From Aedes albopictus (Eukaryota; Arthropoda; Insecta; Diptera; Culicidae), in the NCBI RefSeq assembly GCF_035046485.1, contig NC_085137.1, positions 5,433,977 to 5,497,976 on the forward strand: a stretch of 64,000 nt of DNA. Reading direction: 5' to 3'. Numbering within the stretch: the stretch's first letter is position 1; each line of letters starts with the position of its first letter. A program made the translations under genes and the position numbers. Shown in pieces: positions 1-11,160 of this stretch. The notes below the pieces were generated by a model, which was not told the DNA's origin, did no database searches, and saw only the letters and a list, made by a program, of their open reading frames with translations.

Positions 1-324
1 TTTTCCTATGGTTTGCTCCTGGGGTTCTTCCAGATTGTAGATTGAGATTGAGATTTTTTTCTGGATGACTCATGGATGCCTCCAGGAGTTACATCAGAGA
101 TTTCTGCAAAAGCTCATTCAGCAATTCCTACAGGAGTTCTTTTCTTTCCTAAGGATTATAATCTGGCTTATCTCCAGGATATTCTTGAGGCATCCTTCAT
201 GGAGTTTCTACAAGAATTTCTCCTGGATTTTCTTCTGGAATTCCTCCAGAAATTCTTTAGGATTTCTCTTGTAATTTCATCGCGGATTATTCCTGAACTT
301 CCTTCAAAATTCCAAGAGGAATCT

Positions 325-640
325 CCGAAAGAATTCCAGGTGAATTTACAGATAGAATTTCAGGAGGATTTTCCGAAGATATTCCAGGAGGAATTCTTGA
401 AGGAAGTCCAGGGGAACTTTGGATGTCCCTACGTTTCGGCAATTGTTGATGCCGAGTCCTAAACGGTCGTTCTAGAGAACTTAAGACTGCAAAGTCGAAC
501 TCCCACCAATCGTTACATCCCAACAGTCGAACCCTCGAACATCCAAAGTTCCCCTTGACTTCCTTCAAGAATTCCTCCTGGAATATCTTCGGAGATTCCT
601 CCTGAAATTCTATCTGGAAATTCACCTGGAATTCTTTCGG
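325..640. repeat. Long imperfect inverted repeat inside the 12-bp array
   Basis: Arm 325-426 on the plus strand matches the reverse complement of 540-640 with a few differences; both arms read PKEFQVN..QIEFQE..PKIFQEEFLKEV.GNFGC when translated in opposite directions. The spacer of about 110 bases is not array-like. The arms are array-like but far more alike than neighbouring units, so this looks like an inverted duplication rather than chance similarity. Confidence 0.8.
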
Positions 641-950
641 GGATTCCTCTTGGTATTCCTTCGGGGATTCTTCCAAGATTTTCTTTCGGAGTTTCTTCCT
701 AGACTTCCTTCGAGAATTCTTTCGGGGATTTCTCCTGCTATTCTGTCGTGGATTTCTTCTGAAATTTCTTCGGGATATCCTCCTGGAGTTTTTTAAATGA
801 TTTCTATTACAATTCCTACAGAAATTCCTCCTAGAGTTCCTTCAGGGATTCCTCCTGAGATTCCTTCGGAAATTTTATCTGAACTTCCTATAGGGTTTCC
901 TCTTGGAATTCCATCGGGGTTTCCTCTTCAAATTTGTCGATTATTTCGCT

Positions 951-1775
951 TAGAAATCCTTTGGAGATTCTTTCAGGGGCTCCCCCGGGATTCCTTTGGG
1001 GATTTCTCCTGGCATTCTTTCGGGGATTCCTCCTGGTAATCCTCCGGGAATTCCACCTAGAATTCCTTCGGGGTTTCATACTGGAATTCCTTGGGGAATT
1101 TCTTCTGGAATTCTATCGGGGATTCCTCTTGAAATTCCTTCGGCGATTCCTCCTAGAAATCCCTCAGGAATTCCTCCTGGAACTCATTCAGAGATACCCT
1201 CTGGATATTTTTCATTGAATTCTCCTAGAAATCCTTTGGAGATTCTTTCAGGGGCTCCCCCGGGATTCCTTTGGGGATTTCTCCTGGCATTCTTTCGGGG
1301 ATTCCTCCTGGTAATCCTCCGGGAATTCCACCTAGAATTCCTTCGGGGTTTCATACTGGAATTCCTTGGGGAATTTCTTCTGGAATTCTATCGGGGATTC
1401 CTCTTGAAATTCCTTCGGCGATTCCTCCTAGAAATCCCTCAGGAATTCCTCCTGGAACTCATTCAGAGATACCCTCTGGATATTTTTCATTGAATTCTCC
1501 TAGAAATCCTTTGGAGATTCTTTCAGGGGCTCCCCCGGGATTCCTTTGGGGATTTCTCCTGGCATTCTTTCGGGGATTCCTCCTGGTAATCCTCCGGGAA
1601 TTCCACCTAGAATTCCTTCGGGGTTTCATACTGGAATTCCTTGGGGAATTTCTTCTGGAATTCTATCGGGGATTCCTCTTGAAATTCCTTCGGCGATTCC
1701 TCCTAGAAATCCCTCAGGAATTCCTCCTGGAACTCATTCAGAGATACCCTCCGGATATTTTTCATTGAATTCTCC
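951..1775 (+). repeat. Three tandem copies of a 275-bp segment
   Basis: The segment starting TAGAAATCCTTTGGAGATTC recurs at spacing 275 (near 951, 1226 and 1501). The three copies look identical apart from a T-to-C change near 1752 in the last, against a background of strongly diverged 12-bp units. This indicates a recent higher-order duplication. The unit is not a multiple of three, so the predicted frames shift between copies. Confidence 0.9.
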
Positions 1776-2107
1776 TAGAAATCCTTTGGGGATTCTTTCT
1801 CGAATTCCCTTGGAAATTCCTACTGGAACTGGGGAGTCCTGCTGGAATTTCTTTGTTTATTATTACTAGAATTCCTTTGGGATTCACGCTGGAATTCTTT
1901 CAGGATTTCCTCTTGAAACTCTTGTGGGGATTCCTCATAAAATTCCTTCGAAGATCCTCTTCAAATTCAACCAGGGGTTCCTTATGGAATTTCTTCGATG
2001 ATTCCTCTAGGATTTTTTCCGATAGTTTCTCTCAGAAATCTTTCAAGGAATCCTTCTCGAATTCCTATGAATATTGTTTCTGGAATTTCTTTGAAAATTC
2101 CTCCTGG

Positions 2108-4036
2108 ACTTTGTAGCCGGCACTGGCCGATCCGGGAATAAATCATGCGGCTTAAGCGCCACTCCGTTAGGAGACCGCAAGACAAGTTTAATTTGCCCGG
2201 TTGAGACTCGTTCAGGGCGAGTCCATTCAAAATCTTCAGAGAAAATAGAGATCGAGCCAGTCCGTCTACTTACTACACCAGAACTGGGGAAACTACCCTA
2301 AACAACCAACATATAACTTCCAGATTAACAAACCATTTCTCCAAAGAGCGGTGAGAGATCACCCATACCTAAAAACGTTGCAACTCTAAGATGTGACGTT
2401 GCACGCTAGATTCTCATCATTGGAAGCTTCAAATCGTTCCCGCTAGAGGCGCAACCAGAGTAGACGAGACAAAATCAAATAAAGTCAAATTCCGCCACGC
2501 GGAAGACATTCAACGCAAAAACAAGATACGCGACAACATGGAAACACTTCTTTCTCTACGTCGGCAAGCTTAGGACTTAACTACAAACAATCGTTTATGA
2601 ACGGAAACACATTTATTCTAACGTAAGAAAAACAACTTTACTACGAATAATAATCATCACATGCATGTATTTACTTAAGCCGACATCGTATCGTTCCTAG
2701 TCCTATTGTCCTACCGTGTGCGTTTTTTACTGTCTGTTTGTTCCCTATCTACGTCTGTTCTCCCGTGCTCAATCAGTTTCAATGTGCTTGGCTGTACAGC
2801 ATCCCATTCACTTTTCCTCGACGATGGAAGTGACGATCGAAAGCTTCACACCCGGGTGTCTAATAGAAATGTGGTTGGGTGGGTCGTCCACTGATTACGT
2901 GCGCACGTTTTTGGTTATGCCGCACCCAACCTCCAAATTGATGGACGCGTCCAAAATCCTGGATGTGCAGTCCAGAAAAAATACCTCAACCTTTGGTTGG
3001 CAAAAAATCTCTCCGCGGCGTCCTCAGCGGACGCCGCCCTCCGCAAAGAAAAAATGAACGGACTCACCGACTACTGCAGGCACTGGTGTGATACGTAGCG
3101 AAATCGATTGCTGTTGGTGAAGGTTCGCTCGTGCGTGGTCCTGCGCTCCTGGTTCTTGGGCAGTGTAACCACGGCGGTGGATCGCGACCTTTGGACTCAA
3201 TCGCGGGTCCACGTGGAGGGTCGTCTGGTGGCCCTTTTGACGAATCGGGCCCTCTTGGAGCGGCGCTTGGTAGCCGCAGGTCTCGAGCGATTTGGTGACG
3301 GATCGCTCTTCAGGTCCGAAGATGGTAGAAGCGTCGCAGGTGTTCTTCTCGAAGTCGTTGGCTGGAGAAAGGTTTCGGAAACACAATAGACGGGGTTCTA
3401 GCACAAGGCACAATTATCACAATGGGACGGACACATTGAGCACATACCTGTCTTTCTATCAAGAAACGCACAAAACTTTCTTAGACGCACAACTTCTTCT
3501 AGCACTTTCTGTATCTAGGAACTAATTGAAAGGACAAATTAAATTAGAGTCGGAAAGTATTACCACGTTGTTTTACACTCACAAGGTCAAGAACACGCTA
3601 TACAAAAAAGAACGCGACACTTCTACTTCGATTGACTGCTCGGACGAAATTGATTTGATGCTTTGACCCTCAGATTAGGGAAGGTGATCTCGTCCGAGTC
3701 CAGCGGAAGCTCGAAATTTCCCGCGAACTTCATCGAAATAGTTCGGTAATCTGAAAGAATATGCTGGCCGAGCGCCCAGGTTTCGCGTTCGGCCGCGACC
3801 TTTTCTCTCTCGACTTTCTCTGAAGATTCCGAATGGACTTGACCTTCGGAGACAGTTTTTCAGGGCCGAGTGCAACCATTAATAACGCCTGTAGCCGATT
3901 ATGTCGGTAGATCTAAAGTAAGCGACGGTCTACCTTAAGGCGTGTTGCAGTTCTTTAAAATTAGATCGATTTGGGTGGTGGAATGTCTGGTTTAATTGAA
4001 TAATTACTATAGTACATGGAGCAAAGGCTACAACTT
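2108..4036. mobile_element. LTR-like insertion, probably a solo LTR of about 1.9 kb
   Basis: A 1,921-bp block of non-array sequence (2112-4032) interrupts the 12-bp minisatellite. It begins TGTAGCC and ends GGCTACA, a perfect 7-bp inverted terminus of the TG...CA type, and is flanked by ACTT on both sides (2108-2111 and 4033-4036). TG...CA ends with a 4-5 bp duplication are the hallmark of LTR retrotransposons of the Gypsy and Bel/Pao groups. I see no second copy of the 5' sequence near the 3' end, so a solo LTR fits better than a complete element. Small frames inside (a 129-codon minus frame ending near 3024, a 113-codon plus frame at 2716) resemble nothing I recognise. Confidence 0.75.
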
Positions 4037-4865
4037 CCTTCATGGATTCCTCCTGAAATTCTTTCGGAGGAAAGAAATTGATATTCCGTCGTGGATTCCT
4101 CCGAGAATTCCTCCGGGGTATCCTTTTAGAGTTCCTTCGGGGATTCCTGCTGGACTTCCTTCAAGGTCTCCTCTTGAAATTCCTTCGAGGTTTCCTTCAA
4201 GATTCGGTGATTTTTCCTAGAATTCCTTCGGAAATTCATCCAAGAATTCGAAGATTCTTCTTAGAGTTCCTTCGAGGAATCCTGCTTGAATTTCTTTGGT
4301 AAATCCTTCTGACTGGGGATTCCTCTTGGAATTCCTTCGGGGTTTCCTCTTGAAAAACCTTTGAGGATGCCGCTCGGAATTCCTTCGGAGATTCCTGCCG
4401 GAATTGTTTGAGCGGTTCCTCCTGGGATTTCTTCAGGAATTTCTCCTGAGAACCTCCAAAGAAGCTCCTGGAATTGATCACGTAGAAATTTCTACAAAAG
4501 TGCCCAGAAAAACTCCTAGAAACATCTGGAAGAGTTTTCGAAGCAAATTTCCGAACAATTTTGGCTGGAATTTCTTGAAATATCCTTCAGGTATTCCCGG
4601 GGGAACTCTTAGAGGAATTTTCGTTCGAATTCCTAAAAGAAGTTCACATGGAATTCCTAGAGTAAGTTTCAGTGGAACTCCTAGAGCAGTGCCTAGTAGA
4701 ACACCTAAAAGAATTCTCATTGGAGCTCCATAGAGCAAACTCCAAGAACTCCCGGATGATCTTTTTGAGGAATTTACTGGGAAACTTCGGAAGGAACTCC
4801 CAGTAGAATTTCCAGTGATACTTCCAGAGGAATTTCTGAAGAAATGTCCAGTGAAACGAATGTGA
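4037..4865. repeat. 12-bp minisatellite with a strand switch
   Basis: Continuation of the array after the LTR-like insertion. From 4037 to about 4480 the plus strand carries pyrimidine-rich units (ATTCCTTCGGGG type). From about 4480 to 4860 it carries purine-rich ones (GGAACTCCTAGAG type), so the two halves are inverted relative to each other. Open frames here follow the 12-bp period and are not considered genes. Confidence 0.8.
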
Positions 4866-5225
4866 TTTATTTCAGAGAGCGAGTTCTTTCAAAATATCGT
4901 TCATAATACCTGCGAAATTTAGAATTTAAAACAAATCCCGATGGAACTTAGCGGAATTCGGTCCATATTTAGCGTTCCAAATTTTAGGAATTTTTAGAAT
5001 TGTTGTAAATGTGGACCAAAATATGGATCACCACTTATTATTTGTTTATATAGGTAGATTGAAATTTGATTTAATATTTGTTAAAACGTTTCAAAAGGGT
5101 CATTTGCTTATTATGCATGCAATAATCCTGCTTGGTAATCTTCGTACAATAAGTCGTCTCGTAAATATCAAAGATAGTTCTTAATTGCATGCACTGTCAA
5201 TTTTAATGAACAAAAAGACCCTAGA
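4866..5225. other. AT-rich array border sequence, no gene seen
   Basis: Non-repetitive AT-rich DNA follows the array. At 4969-5034 it holds GCGTTCCAAATTTT followed by TGGACCAAAATATG; the same pair of motifs lies just after another 12-bp array at 13887-13945. This suggests a shared element border. Nothing else is recognised. Confidence 0.5.
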
Positions 5226-5227
5226 TA

Positions 5228-5421
5228 CAGTCGAACCTCCATGAGTCGATGTTCCTTGACTCTATATCGACTCATGGAGGTAAATTGTTCCATGCTGAAA
5301 AAATATTTCTTGGTTACTATGATGGTCCCTTCAAAATGCCTCCAAAAGGATTTCTGTTCCACTACTCGATATTTCCTTGAGTCGATGGTCCCTTCAATAT
5401 CGACTCATGGAGGTTTTACTG
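5228..5421 (-). mobile_element. Pogo/Tigger-like MITE (TA-flanked, 194 bp)
   Basis: The element runs from CAGTCGAACCTCCATGAGTC to CATGGAGGTTTTACTG and is flanked by TA on both sides (5226-5227, 5422-5423). CAGT-starting inverted ends with a TA duplication fit Tc1/mariner-superfamily pogo-type elements. A second, oppositely oriented copy lies at 26347-26545. There is no transposase frame. Subterminal repeats of ATGAGTCGAT make the ends partly self-complementary. Confidence 0.85.
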
Positions 5422-5423
5422 TA

Positions 5424-8310
5424 GAATAAGTTCTGCATCACAATGCACAGAAATCGACATCGCATACTGTGACTTTGGTAGACTGAACACAAACAGTGCA
5501 GATGAGAAGAAATTTAATTAATTCCTCCCCATCTGCCAACAGCGCCAACTACGATGCGACTCTGCGAACATTCAGCGATTTATGGTGGTCCCTGCGATGA
5601 TGCCATGGCGCTCCGTTCAGACTTATATTTTCTCCTTGTGGTAGGTAGATGTGTAGCGAGCAAATACCTACAGGAGAGAAGTTTTATGTTAAATGACTGG
5701 CTCTAAGTAGGCACTGTAAATGCGTCATTCGGGATGGTACTGTGCTTTTTTGACAGTCGAGTTGAATGTTGTGATTATCTTATTGATTTATTGATTGGCT
5801 ACATTTGCTTAAGGTTTAATGTGCCTACTTTGTTGAAGGGGGTTATTTACATCCCAAACGCCAACGCAGCAACGTGAGAAAAAGCAAGTGATGCTTTTCA
5901 ACTCTTTGCTATAGATACCAGTTTTGTAATTCAATTTTTTTTGTTATCTAAATTACATGACTTCCTTGAGCATACAGTACCTTTGTAAAATGTGTGATTT
6001 TCAAAAATCATAATAAGTCCTGGTGAGTTACAAATCATTTCTTACTTTTTCTTGTTCAACGTTCAAATCGAAAACAAACATCCTTCGCTTTACTACGTCG
6101 GCGACCAACAACAACGTCAAAAATATAACAATCACATTTAGTAACATGCCCATTTGCAAAAAGCAAACAAACAAACATTCTTCCGCCTCTCACCCTTTCG
6201 TATTTGTTCTAGCATCCGAGAGCAAAGAAGTGAAAAATCGAAGACACCCAGACTGCCAATACCATCCCCTCCATACTGTCTCCAAATAGGCTATATCGAA
6301 ACAAACAGTAGCGTTGCTCAATAATTTGGGATCACCGAAGCTCCAATTCCCAATCAACATAAAGAAAAATACATGTACAAGTAAGTATGGGAAAGTGGAG
6401 AACGAAATTGAATTGAAATCAAGCGACAACAGAAGAAAAATATAACGAAAAATAGCATCGAGCTTGTTCCATCGACGCTCATGGCATGCTACGTTCTGCC
6501 AGCCGTCGTCGCTATTTGTCAACACTGCCCAAATTGGAAAACTCGACCAGGGGGCTACTTTGATCAGAACAATTGTGAAAACGACGAAGGGAAAATGTTA
6601 TCCAAATAGACGCAAACACATGCCAATTTTATGTAAATTGAGACACATTGGTCCGTTACCCGAGTCGGAGAACTTTCCATCCGGAGTCCGGTCGAGAGGA
6701 AAGTTCATTTCATCGTTGTTGGGATGGGAAAAGGAAACGAAATACCCTCAATAAATTGATTTTTTCCTCTCTTGAAAGGTATGGGAAGACGCCAGAATCA
6801 ATTTAATGCAGAATTTGTGTACTTATGCTAAACTTTTTCGCTTGACCGACGACTACCACTAAAAGGTTCTGGTCTTCTTGTGGGAAACGCAAAGAAAAAA
6901 AACCAAGGCTTTCAAGGAAAATAGTGCTTGGGTATGCATGACCGCACACGCCTACCTTTTCGGAAGCAAGGTCGAACAAAATCATTGAATATGCTTACCC
7001 TTTCTGCTTGAAAGAAATGCAAATTCCCGACCACTTCGAAAACCGGAACATTAAAAGTTATTTCAAGCCTTTGAATTCTTTCAATTTTATTTCTCCTGTG
7101 TGTGAAATCGCAGTGATTGTACTCCACAAGAGACAGCTTAACACTTGCTGGTTGAACACCCCTCGAAAATGCCGAAAAAAACGAAGAGGGAAATGCTTGA
7201 CCAAAATCACCCTCGTTGCAGCATTTGGGACGCGGTCGGAAAAATTCCAGCGTTTTTGTTAAAAAAAATATATTTCCCGCTTCATTGATCCCATCCAAGT
7301 TGGCGGCGTGGCCAACAACCATTTACAACAAGTGGAATTTTATTGGATTTAAATTCAGTTTGGGAATGATCTGCACCCCCTCTGGTTTTGAAAGTGTTTC
7401 CTCGATATTTGATGGTTGGAGAAAAAGTACAAAGGACATTTGCTTGAGCATGTACGAAAGTATGTTGTAAAACAAGGAAAAGTGACATCGATGAACCATA
7501 ACTAAAGTCAAACTTTGTAATTTGCATCCTACCTATATTGAGGCAATATTTTATCACCTGAAAGCAATAAAGCCTACTGCGACTTCTTGCAAAGGATGCG
7601 TTGTAAAAATTCATTCCAGGAAGCTAAAAAGTGACCGTGTCCTAAAAAACAGTCAATTTTCATCCCTTTGTGGTACCTATCGATCCGCACCATACACCAG
7701 GATTTTTTATGACCTCCTCGTTTTTTGCCTATCCTCTGTTTTTTTTTTTCTTTTCTTATTCTGGACCGCGTACCGCATTTACCTCGAAAGGAGTTTGCAT
7801 CAAAGTAGCCCAACCCAGCCAGGATGATGAGATAGAATAACAATAAAAAAAAGTGCCAACAGAGGAAGGTGATTTTGACTTTATTTTACAACGTTAGGTG
7901 CGTACGCACACAGAGAGCAGGAGCTTCTTGGAAGTAAAACTGCTGATTAGCAGGTTTCTACTAAAAATGTTGTTTTTAGATAAGAAGAAGATTGCTTGCA
8001 ATGTCCTTTGCCTTTGTCGTAGACCAAGTTTTGTAGCTCTTATCTCACCAAAAAGTGAGGGTTGTTTGTTTCGCAGTAGGCCTGCAAGGAATGCATCTTC
8101 AAATTTCAAATCATAATAACTTTCGCCAATCTGGATAGGGTTACACACTATGCCAAGATATGCCAGTCAATGGTTTGGATGATCTGACGAATTACTAACA
8201 ATTGAAGTATCTGTGCCTATACTTTACCGATTTCGATGAAGTTTTTGTAATATTACCTACAAATAATAACGTAATTTTGGCTTCGCAGTCCTTAAAAAAA
8301 CAAACGACGT
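5424..8310. other. Largely unique DNA, no supported gene
   Basis: Several frames of 60-136 codons occur on both strands (for example 6190-6525 minus, 6912-7322 minus, 7522-7827 plus). None shows a domain, signal peptide plus splice donor, or consistent codon bias, and many overlap on opposite strands. I see no transposon ends. Possible non-coding regulatory DNA; nothing more can be supported. Confidence 0.5.
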
Positions 8311-8319
8311 TCTTAATTT

Positions 8320-8356
8320 GCCCGACGTTTCGACACGGGGTTTCTGTCTTCCTCAG
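8320..8356 (-). ncRNA. Possible degenerate hammerhead-like core of a Penelope-type element
   Basis: On the minus strand the order is CTGAGGA, GACA, a loop, TGTC, GAAAC, GTCGGGC. Hammerhead ribozymes need CTGANGA, a stem II, then GAAA. Here the second stem (GACA/TGTC) and GAAAC are present, but CTGAGGA carries G where A or T is commoner. A related GAGGAAGACAGAAAC motif sits in the opposite orientation at 8433-8447, after a run of 12 C. Penelope-like retroelements are known to carry minimal hammerheads; the assignment here is tentative. Confidence 0.25.
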
Positions 8357-8455
8357 GGAGTAAATAGATGTATGGTTATTTGTCCTTGTTTCGTCGATAA
8401 TGTAACGAAACAAATCTCTACCCCCCCCCCCCGAGGAAGACAGAAACATCGTTGT

Positions 8456-10490
8456 GAGATTCCTCCAAGAGATCCTAACTTCTTCCAAAACTTTCTTCCG
8501 TAATGCCCTCTTCCAAGTTGCCTCCAGAAATTCCTTAGGATTCCTTCAGAAATTCCTCCCGTGATTCCCCCAGAAGTTACTTCCCGGCTTCCTCAGGGAG
8601 CTCCATCTGAGATTCGTCTTGGTGTTTCATCAGCAGTTTCCTCTGAAATACTTCCAGGATTCGTTCCGAGATACCTTCTAGGACTTCAAGAGCATCCTTC
8701 AAGTAAGATCCTTCCAGGAATTTGCTCCGTGATTCTCCTAATAGTTTTTTTATGAATACATTCCAGTTTTCGAAAGACAAGAAGTTTTTGTAGGATTTCT
8801 AGAAGGAATTCCTGGAAAAATCGAATCCCGGACAGAACTATTGGAGGAAACTCAGAAAAACAAACTCCTCACAGAACTGATGAAGAAATCCCTAAGAAAT
8901 TGTTTGTGGAATTCCATCCTAGTATTACTTTTTTTGCAGAATTCCAGAATGGACTTTCGCAGGAACTCCAGAAGGAACTCCTGGAGGAATCTAGAAAAGA
9001 GTTCCTAGAAAATCTAGGATGAGATTCTTGACTAATTCTGGAAGCATATTGTCATAGAATTTTGAAAGGAGTTCCTGGGGGAAACCCGTAAAAAGAACAA
9101 CCCTGAAATTAGCTCCTAAAAGAAATTCGGAAGAAGTTTGTGAAGGAATCTTGGAAGAACTTCTTGAAAGAAAACAAGAGAAGTTTATGGAGGTTTACTG
9201 GAAGGCGTTTTCAGAGGAATCCCAGAAGAAGTTTTGATGGATTTCCTAAAAGAATCTTAGAATTCCAGAAGACATTATTTGAAGAAATCTCAAAAGGAAC
9301 TCCTGACGAAAACTTACATGGAATTCCTGTAAGGGTCCTAAAGGAAAAGTTTCTTTTGCAATGTCTATTGCAATGTCTTTTAATTTCAAACTTTTATGGG
9401 ATTTCCAGAAAGTATTTCAGGGAAAATAGAATTTCAGAGGTAACAACTTACAAAGGCGATGGAACCAGATCCTTAAGATTTTTTTGGAGAAATTTCATCC
9501 CAGGATCATCTAGGAGAATTCTAGAATGGACTTCAGCAGTTAATCCAGAAGGATCTGCTGAAATTCCAGAAGAGAACCCAGGAGAAATCCAGAAAAAGTT
9601 CCTGAAGAAATCCTGGATAGGACTCGTGAAAAACAATCCGGAAGCAGTTTCTGAAAGAATCCCAAAAGGGGTTCTTGCAGGAGTCCCAGAAAAAGTTCCC
9701 GAAAGAATTCTGTAAGAAGTTTCTGGAGGATTCCCAGAAAGAGTTTCCGAAAGAAGTTTTTCGAGGAATCCCGGAAAAATTCCAGAGGATTCTCGGAAGC
9801 AGTTCTCGAAGCATTCCTACAGAAATCCAGGAAGCAGCTCCTGATTTAATCTCACAAGAAGTCTCGGCGGAATTCCGGAAAGAGTTCCAGTAGTTCCAGC
9901 AAAATTTATTGCAGGATTCTTGGAAGGAGCTCCCAAAGGATTTCCCGCAAGAATCCCAAAAGGAGCTCTTGAAGCGATTCCGGAGATACTTCCTGAAAGA
10001 ATCCCGGGATCAGTTCCTGGAGGAATCCAGGATGAAGTTATTGGACGATTTCCGGGTTATCTTCTTAAGTAAACCCTGAACAAATCTCCGAAGTAACTTC
10101 TGGAGGAACCTCGCATAGAATTCCTGTGGATGTCCTGAAGGAATCCCATCAGAAGTTTTGGAACGAGTTCCTGAAAGAATTTCAAAAAGTGTTCCTGAAA
10201 GAATTCCGTAATGAATTCCAGAAAAAATGCGGGAAAAAACTTCCGGAAGAATCGTGAAAGAAATATCTGGTGAAACTCCTGGAAGGATCTTAGAAAGAAC
10301 TGCTGGTGCAATTTCAGAATAAAATATTAGAGGAATTCCAGAAAAAACTATGGAAGGAACCCGTAAGGCAACACCAGATATTAGGAGGAATTACTGGAGG
10401 AGCTCCAGAAGGAATTCTTTAATAAATCACAAAAGGAATCTCTGGAGTAACCTCAGGACAAGTCTCGAAGGTAATATCAGATGTAAGCTG
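8456..10490. repeat. 12-bp minisatellite array, pyrimidine-rich then purine-rich
   Basis: From 8456 to about 8760 the plus strand reads TTCCTCCAGAAATTCC-type units. From about 8790 to 10490 it reads the complement sense (GGAATCCCAGAAAGAGTTCC). The switch makes the array two unequal inverted arms. Frames up to 191 codons (9140-9715) translate to repeated K/E/F-rich strings and are explained by the 12-bp period, so I do not call them genes. Confidence 0.8.
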
Positions 10491-11160
10491 TTTAGGATTC
10501 TCATAAGAAATTCCTGTAAATGTTTTAAAAGTATTTTTTTTTTTTTTTGAAAATCTTTTCAGGAAATCCATTGAAAACTGTGCACAAATCCTTAAACTAT
10601 TTCAGATTGATTTTTTTTTCCACAAATGCACTGTAGGATGTTTATTGGAATTCCCAACACAAGGTCTGTCTTTCCAGCAATTACAGCATAAATATTTCAA
10701 ATTCTGTTTTTTTAGAATTCGTTTAGAAGAGTTTTAAAATATTACTTCGTGAGTTCTTCCAAAGATATATTTGTGAAGTTCTCCACAAATACCATGGTTT
10801 CTTTGAGGATTGGTTCAGGTTTCTTTAATTATTTTTCCACCAGTAATTACTCTAAGACTTCCACATTTCGATGTCATCGTGACTACGAGTTGTTCTAGAG
10901 TATTTCCAGAAACTGTATGAGCTTCTCCAGGGATTTTTTCAGATATTCTTACAGGGTTGTTACAAGAATTTCCAAAGAAAGCCATTCTTCGATTACTATA
11001 AAGTTCCTGTAAAACTTTCTCAAGTAACTGTTTAAACTTTAAGAAGTTTTACAGAAACTCTTCAGGCCGTTATAGTAATCGATGCATAAAGGCTTTCTTT
11101 GGAAATTCAGTACCCAACGGTAGTGCGCTTTGTCCCTGTTTGGGAAGGTCATGTCCTTCG
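10491..11160. repeat. Diverged array spacer with a hairpin
   Basis: T-rich sequence with only scattered array units, including runs of T near 10536 and 10610. It contains an 18-bp perfect inverted repeat, GAATTTCCAAAGAAAGCC at 10966-10983 and its complement at 11091-11108. Both arms continue with similar ATTACTATA and GTTTTACAG sequence. This is probably an old foldback insertion. No gene is seen. Confidence 0.55.

Larger units (their letters stand above)
1..2107. repeat. Degenerate 12-bp minisatellite array (GGAATTCCTCCT-like)
   Basis: The plus strand repeats a loose 12-base unit such as GGAATTCCTCCT or GGGATTCCTTCG almost end to end. Because 12 is a multiple of three, several frames stay open and read GIPP, FLRG or EEFL strings; I regard these as non-coding. 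Orientation is mostly pyrimidine-rich on the plus strand, with a short purine-rich stretch near 300-425. The array contains an inverted repeat (325-640) and a triplicated 275-bp segment (951-1775). It is cut at 2108 by an LTR-like insertion and resumes at 4037. Confidence 0.9.

Noticed and set aside
996..1768. Overlapping 165-codon proline/glycine-rich proteins
   Set aside because: They are the same 275-bp segment in three copies, with a period that breaks the frame between copies. No promoter or splice context.
3024..3413. 129-codon minus frame as a retroelement protein
   Set aside because: No protease, nucleocapsid or polymerase motif is visible and it lies inside what appears to be an LTR-like block.
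9140..9715. 191-codon plus-strand frame as a gene
   Set aside because: Lies wholly inside a 12-bp array; the translation repeats every four residues and the opposite strand also stays open.
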